64,000 bases of DNA from Blastobasis lacticolella (GCA_905147135.1 LR990048.1:18088563-18152562), one strand, 5' to 3'; numbered from the stretch's first letter, positions 21,040 through 32,072 are shown. Numbers and translations: made by a program. Notes: generated by a model not told the origin, from the letters alone.

Positions 21040-21205
21040 GATTTTTTTTATTTTTTTAAGTGGGGAATTCTTCTGAAGGTACCACTTTACCCGGGGGAGT
21101 AACGTGGATTGCCCGAAAAAGGACCGTAAAACCCCTCTATCTATCCACAACCGCTTTTTATTGAAACACCACAGGACCTCGGCTTTATCTTAAAAACAAA
21201 TTAAT
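21040..21205 (+). repeat. RepJ copy 1
   Basis: Shares AAAACCCCTCTATCTATCC and the following CCGCTTTTTA with 54440-54600. It begins in a T-rich run, so it may be the reverse of an A-tailed retroposon. Confidence 0.65.
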
Positions 21206-21392
21206 ATAATTATATTACACCAAACTCTTCGAGTTACAACCGTAACGGGCAACACGAGCGAGAATAATGGCTAATCGCAAATTAATCGCCTTAGTTATAA
21301 TCTGCGATCGTCTCCTATTTTATACCGATTAAATTGTTTATATTTAAATAAATCTTGTCTGTATTATTTGTTCATATATAACTGAGTAAGTA

Positions 21393-21688
21393 TCCCGCTC
21401 CGGCCATGTACCAATGACTGTTTTCTGAGTTATGTACATTAGTTGAATACTAACCGATGCTCTTACGGTGAGGGAAAACATCGCGATGAAACCTGCACAT
21501 TGAGGCGACTGCATGTGTAACTATGATCCAATCTGGTCAGTTTCCCTTGTTAACAGGGTCATGGAGGTCAGACGGCAGTCGCTCCACTGTAATTACCTGA
21601 CCTGCTAAATCCTGGATCATGGTCAAGGCGGACCCCGGGCCCTCGTGCGCGAGAGCTCAACCGGCACATTAACGCCAAGAGGATGATG
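21393..21688 (+). mobile_element. SINE-A, 5'-truncated, 17-bp target duplication
   Basis: Begins inside the tRNA-like head (TCCCGCTCCGGCC) and runs to GCCAAGAGGATGATG. It is flanked by an exact 17-bp repeat, ATATAACTGAGTAAGTA, at 21376-21392 and 21689-21705. Truncation plus duplication shows LINE-driven retroposition. Confidence 0.93.
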
Positions 21689-21705
21689 ATATAACTGAGT
21701 AAGTA

Positions 21706-22112
21706 ATATAGCTACTATAAGTATAGAGATAATCCTCGGACTATACAATTCGGATTCGAATGCTATTTCTAAAAACCCCGGCTAATAAAGAGGTGGCTGA
21801 AGTCGACCGGTGGACTGAAAAGGCATTTTGACGGTGATAATACAAGTCGTGGCGTCTGAGCTTTGATAGCGTCATCGTTATAAATTACAGACCATGGATC
21901 GAATCGAGTGGTGTTAATGGGCTCCTGGTGTGCAATGCAGTTGTTATTATGTTGCAATGTAACTGTGATGTTACTATAACTACGTCGAGGTATCGAGTCA
22001 GTCCCAGCATCATTCCAGATAAATTGCAGTTAAATCATTATCATCATTCGACCTTTGACACAAAACGTTTTCGTTGACAGAATTAAAGGCAGTTTGACAA
22101 CTAATGAAACCT
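21706..22112. other. Unassigned DNA
   Basis: Nothing supported. Confidence 0.4.
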
Positions 22113-22200
22113 AGTAATTTATTTATTTATTTATTTATTGGAGTTCCAACAGCCATATAAAACCATAATGCAACTAAAATACCAGAAAACGAATTGTGGA
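22113..22200 (-). mobile_element. 3' end of a minus-strand LINE
   Basis: On the minus strand: ATATGGCTGTTGGAACTCC followed by AATAAATAAATAAATAAAT. CTGTTGGAA plus an AATAAA-type tail also occurs at 39874-39920. Confidence 0.55.
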
Positions 22201-22334
22201 AAAGTTCGAACTCATGAAAGTTGCAACTCAACATCTGTCATTTGAATAACAATCACACATTTGACATGCGATGCAATTGTAATGTTACTGAAACTGAGAC
22301 GAATTCCGTACCAGAATCGAAGCCCTGAGGCTGT

Positions 22335-22455
22335 TCAATCAGTCTCAGGATCTCCAGCGGAAGACCATGGTCAACCTCGCTTCGCCAACGGTATTAAAAT
22401 TAATGACGCAAACCTAACGAGTACCGAGTTCGTTGCAGCGCTGAAGTTCGACTAG
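22335..22455 (+). repeat. RepL copy 1
   Basis: CAACCTCGCTTCGCCAACGG and GCTGAAGTTCGACTAG match the minus strand at 54665-54795. Unknown family; possibly decayed LINE coding sequence. Confidence 0.6.
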
Positions 22456-22667
22456 GTTCAAAGGACACCGACAGAGAGTTCATCCTCACACCTTAGAGCC
22501 AAATTGGTCGCGAACTGTACGGTTCCAAAGGAACTTTCTCCCACGCACACTAAAGTTATGGAATGAACCTGATACCTGGTACCTGGAGGGGTTTACCCAG
22601 GGGAGTACAACATGGAGTTCTTCAAGAAAGTAAGTAAGCTTATTTGCCACCTCTGTGATTTACAAAA
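22456..22667 (+). pseudogene. C-terminal remnant of a non-LTR reverse transcriptase
   Basis: One frame reads VHPHTLEPNWSRTVRFQRNF then LPRTLKLWNE. After a frame break the next reads YNMEFFKKVSKLI. The FLPRTxKLWNELP and YNxxxFKKRV patterns are standard at the end of many insect LINE ORF2 proteins. No catalytic part remains. Confidence 0.75.
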
Positions 22668-23536
22668 AAAGTACAAAACGGTCACCCATCCAGTTCCCGA
22701 ACTCAACAAACGTTACTTAACCTTCCTTATCAGTCTCCCAAGCACACTGCCACTATCAGAGACGCAGTATTGCCGAACTACCACATTTCAACACTGCTCA
22801 GACAAAACACAAAACCCAATTGCGAGTGAAGAAAATGAATCCGTTTCGAACAAACCTTTTTGTAAGTCGGAACATGTATTGGGAGAAAAGTTTGCGTATT
22901 ATTAATAAAAGTTTTCAGCCATTATTATTTAATAAAACAACCTCGCGAGCACCCTTAGCCAAGTTGGACGTCCACAGGAAACGGATGTGGCTCGCGGCTC
23001 GTCCTGAGCTGTGTAATTTCGCGCGCCCTCTTTCCGCATTCTATTTTTGAATGTCAGTATGTGTTCCCATTTCGTTACTTTCTTTTTTTGTTTGTTTCGC
23101 ATTTTTTCGTGCCTGGGTCGCGCTTGTTAGCGTGCTGTTCAGAGTTTACTATGAAAAATGCTTGATTTTACGGTTTAATTTTTTTTTGTTTCGCACGCCA
23201 GTTGTTTCTCTTTTTTTCGGGCGCGGCGTGAAATATGTTTTCACAGTTTGGTGCGTCCGATGCGCGGGCAAATAAATGTGGATTGCCGCGGTTTCGGAAT
23301 TCGAATTTGGAACAGTGGACCGATTTGTGTCCGTCGAACGGTACGTTTGAGGGATTTGATTTGAATTTTCTACGGTGCTGTGTTGTCGCTGGTCGTTTTG
23401 TTGTTGCTAACGGAGTAGATGCGTTTAGATTTTTATGAGAAAGGATCTAGTCAAAGTAAAAGTCGATGTTCGCTGTGTTAGTTACTATTATTTCTTCGTA
23501 TTACCAAAAATTATAGCAAGTAAATTAAATTAGGAA
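22668..23536. other. Unassigned DNA with T-rich stretches
   Basis: Several short overlapping open frames (22820-23438) in a T- and G-rich strand. No conserved motif or frame consistency, so I do not call genes. Confidence 0.4.
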
Positions 23537-23961
23537 GGTAAAGAAGATAATTTGTGACCCGCGGTTGATTAAGGCTAGGCTGCAGAGCCTCGAACATCGA
23601 CGTAGGGTTGCGCGTCTGTCGGTCTTCTACAGGTTACATTTTGGAGAGTGTGCGAAGCAGCTGCACGACCTCATTCCACCGGCCCCTTTCCGCCATCGGG
23701 AGACGCGATCCGGGCGAGCGCTTCATCCTTATGTCGTGGATCTTCCAGCGGATTGATCGATATACAACACAAACGCAATTCTACCTATTCGCGATTCTGC
23801 ACAATATGGATTCCGCACAACTGACATTCAAGACATTATTTATTCCACACAGACTTCAATTATACACAAACGCGTTTCTTCCTGTTCGTGATTCTACATA
23901 ATATTAATTCCACACAACTGATGCGGTTCACCAGATTCGCTATTCCACATATTCGTTACTT

Positions 23962-24297
23962 CATCTTGGCGTTATTGTGAAGGTTGTCCTCTCGCTCACG
24001 AGGGCCCGGGGTCTGCATTGACCATGATCCAGGATTGGCAGATCAAGTAATTACAGTGGAGCGACTGCCATCTGACCTGCTACCACGGGAACCTGAACAA
24101 ATTGGATCATGGTTACCTACACATTTGGTTACCTGAATGAGCAGGTTTCATCATGATGTTTGCCCTCACCCTTAGAGCATCGGTTAGTATTCAACGAATG
24201 TACATATATCAGAAAAAAGTAATTGGTACATGGCAGCAGTGGGATTCAAACCCGGTCCCTCTCGCTTAGGAGTCAGATACTATAACCACCTATGCTT
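23962..24297 (-). mobile_element. SINE-A inside the DNA transposon
   Basis: A minus-strand copy. The plus strand reads CATCTTGGCG, ATGATCCAGGATTGGCAG, GCATCGGTTAGTATTC and a degraded tRNA-like head ending near TATAACCACC. It lies just inside the left terminal repeat. Confidence 0.88.
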
Positions 24298-24538
24298 CTA
24301 AGAGCAGGCGGCCCGTTAGTGTATTGTTGATTTACACTGACCGACCAAATTAAAACGCGTTGCTCATAGAAGTATCATAATAACTCTGATCCTAACTCTG
24401 ATCCAACCAGCCTGGTCAACGCTGTAGACCCTGGACTGCCATTCACACATTCTTCAACGCTGGGCACAATGAGAATGGTTGTATTGTAACCTCAGCTAGA
24501 ACTAGACCAGGGTGTAAGTTTAGTGGACCTAGTAGAAG

Positions 24539-24878
24539 AGAGGTAGGGCATAGCGGGGTATCCCGTTCAAATTAGAGCCGCCCGACTGGGGAAGTACCTC
24601 CACCTTACAGAATACCGCAGCTAAACAATACTCTTTTAAATAGTATTGTGTTTCTGCCGGTGAGTAAGGTTTCCAGTGCTCCATGGGGTGGGGATTTGGG
24701 GAACCGTGGCTTTGGCAGTGGAGTGGCATTTACCTTTTTGCTGCCAGAGCAACGTGTTATAGAGGTGGGCAACGCATTGACGATACTCTTGGTGTTGTTA
24801 ATGTCTATAGGCAGTGGTGACCACTTTCCATCAGGTGGCCCGCTTGCCTGTTTGCCTACCGTATGACATAACAAAAAA
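24539..24878 (+). mobile_element. RepD copy inside the DNA transposon
   Basis: About 340 bp, highly similar to 43146-43481, from AGAGGTAGGGCATAGCG to CCGTATGACATAACAAAAAA. It interrupts the transposon core: related GGTCAACGCTGGGCAC units lie on both sides. No coding capacity. Confidence 0.88.
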
Positions 24879-25539
24879 GTTAATATTGACCAAGGTCAAC
24901 TCTGGTCATCGAACCTGGTCAACGCTGGGCACCCTGAGACTGGTTGTTAGAATTAGACCAGGACCTAATAAAGGTTGACCAAGGTCAACCCCAGTCAACC
25001 AACAAAGCATTGGACTAGGTTTCTTAAATAGGGTTGACCTTGGCCAACCTTGACTGGTTACATTAAACTGAGGTCCAGGTCTAAGTCAGCCAGTCCCAGG
25101 TCCCCAGCGTTGTGGAATAGCGAATCTGTTGAATGGCAGCATTTGTGTGGAATTAATATTGTGTAGAATCGCGAACAGGAAGAAACGCGTTTGTGTATAA
25201 TTGAAGACTGTGTGGAATAAATAATGTCTTGAATGTCAGTTGTGCGGAATCCATATTGTGTAGAATCGCGAATAGGTAGAATTGCGTTTGTGTTGTATAC
25301 CTAATCCCTTCCAGCTATCCGCACGAGTCGTTTTGGCTCGACCTTTATAATGCGTACGGCTAAGAAATGGAATATTTTGCCTGCGAGTGTGTTCCCTGAT
25401 CAATATAATCTGGATGCCTTCAAGGCTAGAGTGAATAGGCTGTTCCAAGACGGGCATGCTTCATCTTTGGCCGCATCGTCACTTACCAACAGGTGAGATG
25501 GCGGTCAAATGCCTGTCTGTCATATATTAAAAAAAAAAC

Positions 25540-26305
25540 TAATATTTTATACCATCAATTATTTTTATTATATTTTATTTAAATAATTTTCTGTTATACA
25601 GAATTTCCGTCTACTAGGATCACTAAATAATTTAAACCTGATTCTGACGATATTCAGAATAAATAATAAGCAGATAATTACATGAGGCCGGATTAGAACG
25701 GTAATGTTAGGCTAAAGACATTTCCAAACGTGTCCGAATGAAGTATACTTAGCAGTTGAGAATGTATTGTATGGATATACGGAGTTGGACTTACCTATAA
25801 AGCTTACACTTTACGCCGTGTTCGAAACATATCGAAATGAATTCCCTCCGAATGTAGGTACGCAGCGATGGGCGAATGTGAATAATACATTCGAGTGGGA
25901 CACTTGTTCGATTGTAAAAAAGAGCTTTTTTGGTTGAAAAATTCGAATTTGATTGAAATTGGTCGAAAAGTTCGCAGTCGAATGAGTTTATTATATCAAT
26001 TAAATAAAAACTATTATTACTATATTATAATACATCAGTAACTAAATAAGTCAGAACTTTGATTACAAAGGAACTCAGCGATAATAGGAACAAAAAATAG
26101 CAGCAAGAACAGCTAAAAAAAAAGTAAAAAAAAATAGCCCATTCATTAGACCTTTTAATTCAAATTATTCCATTCTAAATTCATTCATTCAAAGAATCTT
26201 AATCATTTGAATAGCTTGATTGTGATTGTTTTCAACAATCGAACATCACTGAGAACGTACGAGTATTGTTTCCATTATTTTAACTCTGCTTGAATTATTT
26301 AGAAC
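25540..26305. other. Unassigned AT-rich DNA
   Basis: No features beyond A-rich runs and an AGCGATGGGCGAAT word near 25865 that resembles AGTGATGGGCAAAT at 35681. Confidence 0.4.
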
Positions 26306-26425
26306 CAGCTATCCCGGCGCGACTTCGTTCGCGTAGCGTCCTAACCCTACCCTACCCCTTCCCCTACTCCGACCTTACACCTACTTTACCCCTACTTTAC
26401 TTATAAAAATACCTCTTGAATCTCT
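26306..26425 (-). repeat. RepH copy
   Basis: The minus-strand order is a TAGGGT-type array (plus strand CCTAACCCTACCCTACCCC) next to the CGCGAACGAAGTCGCG-type end (GCGACTTCGTTCGCG at 26319-26333). Confidence 0.7.
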
Positions 26426-26429
26426 CTAT

Positions 26430-26550
26430 ATACAATACAATACAATACAATACAAAACAAAACTCTTTATTGCACACCATAGAACACAAGTACAGATACA
26501 AAAAATATGGTAGATAGTACAAAGGGCGGTCTTATCACTAATGTTGAAAA
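26430..26550 (-). mobile_element. 3' end of a minus-strand LINE (LINE-K-like)
   Basis: On the minus strand: GATAAGACCGCCCTTTGTAC, then TATGGTGTGCAATAAAGAG and a TTGTATTGTATTGTATTG tail. The GATAAG-CCGCC word matches the LINE-K 3' UTR at 18436. Confidence 0.65.
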
Positions 26551-26552
26551 TC

Positions 26553-27040
26553 ACAATAAAACTCGTTGCGTAGTGTAAAAGATCTAAGCCTACATAGATA
26601 CAGTCGGTGGGAAGCGACTTCGTTTTAAACTATGTATTAGATAGATGGACAAAGGTTTGTTGGAACGAAATGAGAGCGCGCGCTTGGCTATTGTTTGACT
26701 CATATTAGGGTTTTAACAATTATTATGAGTACGCAACGCTCACGACATTTATTAGCGGTTGTTCCTATCCTACAACTAGGTTATGAGCACAATAAATTAC
26801 ATGACACAATTTAATTTCACAGGCATAGCGCGAAACGGTCAACGGTTAAAGCTTTGCTATACCAAAGCCGGGGCTTTTTGTGTTATTAAATACTAGCTAA
26901 TGCCCGCGACTTCGTCCACGTGGAAATCGTTTTTAGGGCAGTTTATCTTTTTCCCGAGCGTCCATTTCAAATGACCGTATGAAAGTTAGTACTACGGAGA
27001 GGTCAAGCTGCGTCTCTGATTCTACCCGAACAAATTAGAT
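26553..27040 (-). repeat. RepH-related remnants
   Basis: GCGTAGTGTAAAAGATCTAA at 26569 matches 56547 inside another RepH. At 26892 CTAGCTAATGCCCGCGACTTCGTCC is a second, separate family end. The stretch between is not clearly assignable. Confidence 0.5.
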
Positions 27041-27399
27041 GAAACATGGCCTACATTTTAAGTTTGACCCCAATCTACCAAACTGTTATAATCCCATCAA
27101 AGTCCATTTGGCGCTATTTCCATATTTCTTATAGTTTAGCTGGTCTATTATGGTATGGATTTGTGTTTAAAAGTACCAAAAGACCTATAAAAAACTTTGA
27201 CCTGTTTTCAGTCGCCTTTGGTGAGAGGAACCCGCCACCGGACATGACGTCACGCGACAGCTGTCCGGCGGCAAAGCAAATATGGCGAGCAAACACGCTG
27301 GCCACTACTAGAGTAAATTGGAAGCCAGACCGCGCGTTTGAGCCTTCTTTCGTCTCTGTGTTTATTTATTATGGACAAGGATGATTTTCTGATTGTGAA

Positions 27400-27640
27400 G
27401 CGCTTTTTAACACCCGACGAAAAAAGACGGGTGTTGAAGTTAAAGTTTGACATGTGTATCTGTGGCTTTGTGTATCTGTCTGTGGCATCGTAGCTTTTGA
27501 ACGGATGGACTGATTTACATGCGGTTTTCTTTATTTGGAAGCCAGTTTAATTAAGATTGTTGTTAGCTTTGTTTTATTTAAATCGGTTTTGTAGTTTAGA
27601 AAATATTTGAGTTTAAGTAAACTTGGTCGTTGGTAAGCCG
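27400..27640 (+). repeat. RepM copy 1
   Basis: Begins with a short inverted repeat AACACCCG/CGGGTGTT around 27409-27436, then GTGTATCTGTGGC, GAACGGATGGACTGATTT and AAAATATTTGAGTTTAAGT. It matches minus-strand copies at 54190-54422 and 28310-28455. Confidence 0.75.
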
Positions 27641-27649
27641 ATTTTCTGT

Positions 27650-27806
27650 CCTTGATCATGATCCAGGATTTGGCAGATCAGGTGATGATAGTAGAGCCAC
27701 TGCTATCTGACCTCCGTGACGCTGTTAACAGGGATATCACATTGTATCATGGTTACACATTCAGCAGGTTTCATCACGATGTTCTCCCTCACCAGTCCAT
27801 CTTTAA
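27650..27806 (-). mobile_element. SINE-A fragment
   Basis: The plus strand reads TGATCATGATCCAGGATTTG and TGGTTACACATTCAGCAGG, the reverse of the SINE-A body. The head and the extreme 3' end are missing. Confidence 0.82.
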
Positions 27807-28309
27807 TGCCATCAACTAACAAAAAGGATGAGTCCTTTTGGTGAAAATTACAGCTAATTGTCTCCTCTTTTAGAAAACTGATTTTGGCTTAAAATGCATC
27901 AAATGTCGTGAATGTTGCTGTAGCGGCAAAGGAACATTGTTTGAAGGGGTAATGTACTTATGTTCTTGTACTGTACGTAATTCATTATTTCTACTATCCT
28001 ACAAAACAATCAAACAGATAAACAGAATTATAGTTCAAACGTGGTCCAATCCTATTATAAACAACCCATGTTAGACGCAGATCGGTCGACCGTAACAAGG
28101 GGGTACAAATATCTGCATAGCGTATAAACGCAGTAGGCCAGACAAGCGAAACCTTGTCGGAGCGGGATCTAGATAGCACATACTGCATGCGGGCCGATTG
28201 TTTACTGCAACACCGCAGCTCGGCACAAAAGCGGGATGCTGTTCACATTGCACGATTTTAAGAGAATTTATGACACGTCGGTAAGCTCCGACCAAATAAA
28301 CTTATATAC
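27807..28309. other. Unassigned DNA
   Basis: Nothing I can support. The 28060-28260 block is somewhat GC-richer than its surroundings. Confidence 0.4.
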
Positions 28310-28455
28310 AAATATTTATTAAACTGTTTAACAAATTTTAATCAAATGAAGCTAAGAACCATTTTAAGTATCTGGCTTTAAAGAAAGAGAACTGTAGCGA
28401 TATCAGTCCATCCGTACGGAAGCTACGATATCACAGATGACACAGATTCACAGGT
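28310..28455 (-). repeat. RepM fragment
   Basis: The plus strand carries CAGTCCATCCGTACGGAAGC, the diverged reverse of the RepM core, with TATTTATTAAACTGTTTAAC upstream. Confidence 0.55.
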
Positions 28456-28600
28456 AAGTACGCACTTCAAACTTATAACACTGCTAAAACGGCTAAATAC
28501 GATAATATACTCCGAGTTATAGATGTCGGCGGTCATCATTATGCGTACCGAGTCAGAAAACTGGACAGTAATTAAAAGGTCTATGTCTATGTGTATGTGT

Positions 28601-28866
28601 GACCTGAGTGGTTCAATGGTCAACATGCCAGTCTGCCACGCAAGAGGTCCCGGGTTCGATTCCCGGCCGGGCAGAAATTGAAATGATGAATTTTAATTAC
28701 TGTTACGGGTCTGGGTGTTCTGTGCATAATAAGTATGTATTTAAAAAAAGTATTTAAGTAGTATATCAGTTATCTAGCACCCATAGTACAAGCTTTGCTT
28801 AGTTTGGGGCTAGATGGCGCTGTGTGAATTTGTCCACGAATATTTATAATTTATTTATTTATTTAA
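28601..28866 (+). mobile_element. SINE-B copy 2
   Basis: Nearly colinear with 317-576: A box GAGTGGTTCAATGGTCAA, B box GGTTCGATTCC, body ending GATGGCGCTGTGTGAATTTG and a TTTATTTATTTATTTA tail. Confidence 0.88.
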
Positions 28867-28924
28867 TAACTGCAAAACTATTACTCTTAGGAACATGAAT
28901 GTAGTGTCATTGTTTAGAGTATAT
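28867..28924 (+). repeat. RepN copy 1
   Basis: TAACTGCAAAACTATTA, GGAACATGAAT and ACATTGTT-type words match 60041-60098 at about 85%. It follows directly on the SINE-B tail. Confidence 0.6.
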
Positions 28925-29384
28925 ATTTATTTATTTGTTTATTCGTTTATTATGTGTACATTTATTCATTCATTTCTTTATTTATTTATTTTGCTTGCCA
29001 ATGACTGGTATAAAAATATAAAGGACTTGCGGGCGAATCGTGTCGTAATGTTAGGACTTGCGACTATGCGTCGAGACTTGTCGTGACGTTTAAGGTGGCT
29101 CTTTTCTCTTGATACTTCGCTGAAATACAAGGAACGTACACGCAGGCTCTGTACCTAATATGGCACGCTAATATTTGAATGTGATGTCGGAAAGACTTTT
29201 TGTAGAAATAATGGAATTATATCGAAACGGATTCAGTATATCCATAGGTATATTATGTGTTATGAAAGTGTAGTTAATAACCACGAAAGTCTTAAAATCG
29301 ATACTTTACTTCGACAAGTATTGTTGGTAAATATCTATACACATCTGTAAATAGCTTTTAAACTAAACAACGGATTTGAATTCG
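28925..29384. other. Unassigned DNA
   Basis: A TTTATTTATT-rich run at 28925-28990, otherwise featureless. Confidence 0.4.
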
Positions 29385-29495
29385 GTATTTTATTTAAGGA
29401 ATTCCTGAGAAAGGTTTTTAAGTAAGAAAGAAAAGGGTGTGTAGGTGTAAAGTAGGTGAACGCGAACGAAGTCGCGCCGGGTTCGCTAGTCGTTT
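29385..29495 (+). repeat. RepH 3' part
   Basis: Ends AACGCGAACGAAGTCGCGCC followed by GGGTTCGCTAGTCG, the common terminus of the family. A GGTGTGTAGGTG tract precedes it in place of a clean TAGGGT array. Confidence 0.65.
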
Positions 29496-29517
29496 CGTCT
29501 AGTAGAATCCATAGGTA

Positions 29518-29575
29518 ACCACTTTCCATCATGCGGCTCGATGGCTGTTTGTCTGCCGTATTACATAAAAAGGAG
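29518..29575 (+). mobile_element. RepD 3' end, diverged
   Basis: ACCACTTTCCATCATGCGGC and TCTGCCGTATTACATAAAAA follow the RepD 3' order. Confidence 0.6.
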
Positions 29576-30154
29576 TCTATTTAATAATACCGTAATTCAT
29601 CAGACACCGCCTTCCGTCAAGAACCACGACGAAACCCCGAATCACTATAGAGATTCTCCGAAATTAATTTAAATACATTTTCTGAGGCGGCTCAGAATGT
29701 TAATCTATGCGGAGTTCTTGCTAAAATAGCCCTTGCTTCACCACGTCAAAGGGTGGAATTATTTCATCTTACAAAACCCGACAAAACAAACTGGTGGAAT
29801 GCAGCTAATTAAGTGTACGATGAATCGGACCTCGCTTTAGGCGAACAAACAGCGCGTAATGATTTTCCGTGTCGCCTTTTTTGGGTTGGGTTGAAACAAG
29901 AATACCGTAGTAAATCCAGAATTTTTCATACGACGTAATAAAAATGAAAAAAACAAGCGTTAGTGGCGAGTGGTTAAGTGGTGGGAGTATGATATAGGAT
30001 CGTTCCAAACGTATATTAGACTTGTTTCATTGCTACGCGTTTCGGCGGTGCCGTTCGAGCGCGAACGTTCGGAGGTGTATGGCTAGTAAGGCTACACCTA
30101 TTTAGCTAATCTTTTTTTAATGGATTTGTTATTGTCAGGACAGTTTCGGTATAA
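29576..30154. other. Unassigned DNA
   Basis: No supported features. Confidence 0.4.
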
Positions 30155-30236
30155 AAAAAACGGATAGGGGTAGGGTAGGTTAGGGAAGAGTAGGATAGGA
30201 ATAGGATAAGTCGCGTCGAGCCAGCTAGTTCTAAAT
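30155..30236 (+). repeat. RepH array remnant
   Basis: GGGGTAGGGTAGGTTAGGG followed by AAGTCGCGTCGAGCCAGC. Confidence 0.6.
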
Positions 30237-31094
30237 AATTCAGAATATATTTATGTAGTTGAATATACAATTATTATACCTACAGTCTTGCAGTTTTATT
30301 TTTTCCTTGTTTATGTTTCAAAAGGCAATGGTACCGTTAGATTTTATTACACACAGAGCGAGCATGTACATAGAGTTTTTACGAGGCACGTGCTTGGCCT
30401 CGCATAAGTAAGTAGTCACGCTACTGGACCCACATACATACTAAATATAAAGTCAGCAGTTAATTTTACTGGGCAATAAAAGTAGGTTTGTATAAAACGC
30501 AAGCAGCCCGTAAACTGTAAGACAGTAATGACTGCCAAATTCTGGATCATTTAGTCAAGGTCGACTAAATGATCTAGGAAAATTGGCCTTGGCTATTTAC
30601 TTGGTATTGGCTGCATAGTGGCGCACACGACGCGGTAACTATGCAGGACCTCGCGTTTTACTAATGGCTTAATCAAATATTAATTCGATCGGAAAGCAGT
30701 TTGACACGTTTTTGTTTTAATGCTACTAATAAAATACTAATCCAATTCGATTGGTCTTCGATTGATGTCACAATCGTTGCTCGATTCGATTGTGTGATAA
30801 AACCATATCCTCCTCTTTGATAAGGGTCTTCACTGCGGACAATTAACGAAAATTAAATAAATTAAAGCACATCAATCGTGCTAATTTCACGAACATTTGT
30901 TATGTCAAAATCTTTATTATATTTTCTTTCTTTCTTTCTCAGTCTTTTGGTAGGTTCATTTTTGAAGGCAGCACCAAGAAGAGCGTCGATTCGATTACAA
31001 CTCAATTGCGCTTATCTACAAGTTTTGCAGAATTTACAATTTGTCTCAAGTACCTACAAGTATCTACTTGTAATCGAATCTAAATCGAAATATG
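30237..31094. other. Unassigned DNA with a SINE-A scrap
   Basis: At 30535-30565 TGCCAAATTCTGGATCAT resembles the SINE-A body and forms a 12-bp hairpin GATCATTTAGTC/GACTAAATGATC. The rest is AT-rich and unassigned. Confidence 0.45.
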
Positions 31095-31235
31095 ATATAG
31101 CTAAAAATAGCGGACTTGAGGTTGCCTGGTTGAGATCGCTGGCAGCGATAAGATCGCCTTTGCTAACAGCCGATGGTTGTTGTCGGTATCTTTTTATGAT
31201 ATAGTTGTTGTTTGAGTAATAAAGAATTGATCTAT
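31095..31235 (+). mobile_element. LINE 3' UTR fragment (LINE-K-like)
   Basis: GGTTGCCTGGTTGAGATCGC, then GGCAGCGATAAGATCGCC and AGTAATAAAGAATTG, the same order of motifs as the LINE-K 3' UTR at 18405-18510. Confidence 0.65.
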
Positions 31236-31979
31236 CCTTAGTTTTGGGTGTAATAAAACTATTTACAATCATACAATTTGAAACAAATATTATAATTTAT
31301 AAAACATTAGCTAATATTGTGTTTTTATTCTCTACCATACAAAACACAGCCAAGCTAGCATCACGTAATAGACATTTATGTAACACGAAAGTTATAAAAA
31401 CACACCTTTACACAACGTCATAAATTAAAAGCATTTTCATCCTTACATCCCGGGAGTGCTCTCATAACTTCCATATCTTTAAACATTTTAAAAGGTAAAA
31501 CAGAAAATATCCGCACAAAATATCAACAAAAGCGGTGTTTGCATAAAGCGTTTTCTGTGTACCATCGCGGAGAAAAGTCGGTTCGGGATCGCGGGTCGGG
31601 GCCCCAGGGCCCCAAGGCCCCATGTTTGGGACCATTCGATGGCGTCATCTCATCCCGGGGCCTCGGAGCTGTTGTTTAAAAAGGATAAATTACCAGTGGC
31701 AAATATTTGCCGATACACTTCTAAATAGTAAAACAATTTGAGCAAAATTTTGGGCTGGTTTGGGTCTACGACGCTGCTACGATGCAATAAGAGGCACCCT
31801 CCGACGATGGGATAGATTTTATTCACACCATTCACACCATCAGCACACCATCTAGATGCTTAGCATCCTACTAACGCACTGGCACCGCGAGCCTTCTTAC
31901 CTTCTTTGAAGTATAAAATGGGGTTCTTCCAATAGAATGCCTACAGGTCAATGGCCGGAACCTCAGCTGTTCCCTTAGG
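31236..31979. other. Unassigned DNA
   Basis: A short G/C cluster of GGGGCCCCAGGGCCCC type at 31597-31620. No gene seen. Confidence 0.4.
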
Positions 31980-32072
31980 TTGCAGATGCCCTGACCGACG
32001 GTGGCTGATTTCCATCAGATGGACCCTCCGTCCGTGTGCCTGCCTATATATAGGCAATACAAAATAAATAAA
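31980..32072 (+). mobile_element. RepD-like 3' end
   Basis: GGTGGCTGATTTCCATCAGA, TGGACC, GTGCCTGCCTATATATAGGC and an AAAATAAATAAA tail, a diverged RepD-type terminus. Confidence 0.5.

Larger units (their letters stand above)
23750..25307. mobile_element. Non-autonomous DNA transposon with about 200-nt inverted repeats
   Basis: Terminal inverted repeats span 23750-23949 and 25111-25307 and start GGATT on both sides; I count fewer than about ten per cent differences. The 8-bp duplication CTTCCAGC flanks it (23742-23749 and 25308-25315). Each repeat contains two related units 97 nt apart starting ACACAAACGC. The core has diverged pieces built on GGTCAACGCTGGGCAC and GACCAAGGTCAAC, plus an inserted SINE-A and RepD. 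No transposase. The 8-bp duplication fits hAT, P, MULE or Merlin-type enzymes; GG ends argue against typical hAT. Superfamily unresolved. Confidence 0.88.
23537..25539 (+). pseudogene. LINE-F C-terminal remnant split by a DNA transposon
   Basis: The left part, 23537-23749, has IICDPRLIKARLQSLEHRRR, VARLSVFYRLHFGECAKQL and HPYVVDLP. The right part, 25308-25539, resumes with RTAKKWNILPASVFPD and [14 protein letters not shown], then a stop and an A-rich tail. Removing the insert and one copy of its 8-bp duplication puts the two parts in the same reading frame across the junction. The family appears again at 12700, 20465, 34690, 45405 and 60165, always as the C-terminus, which fits repeated 5' truncation. 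Confidence 0.85.

Noticed and set aside
22820..23438. Series of overlapping plus-strand open frames
   Set aside because: No shared frame, no splice pattern, no recognisable motif; T/G-rich composition explains them.
27372..27495. Start of a host or transposase gene (ATGGACAAGGATG...)
   Set aside because: The frame soon runs into RepM, present in two other copies, and has no domain beyond 40 codons.
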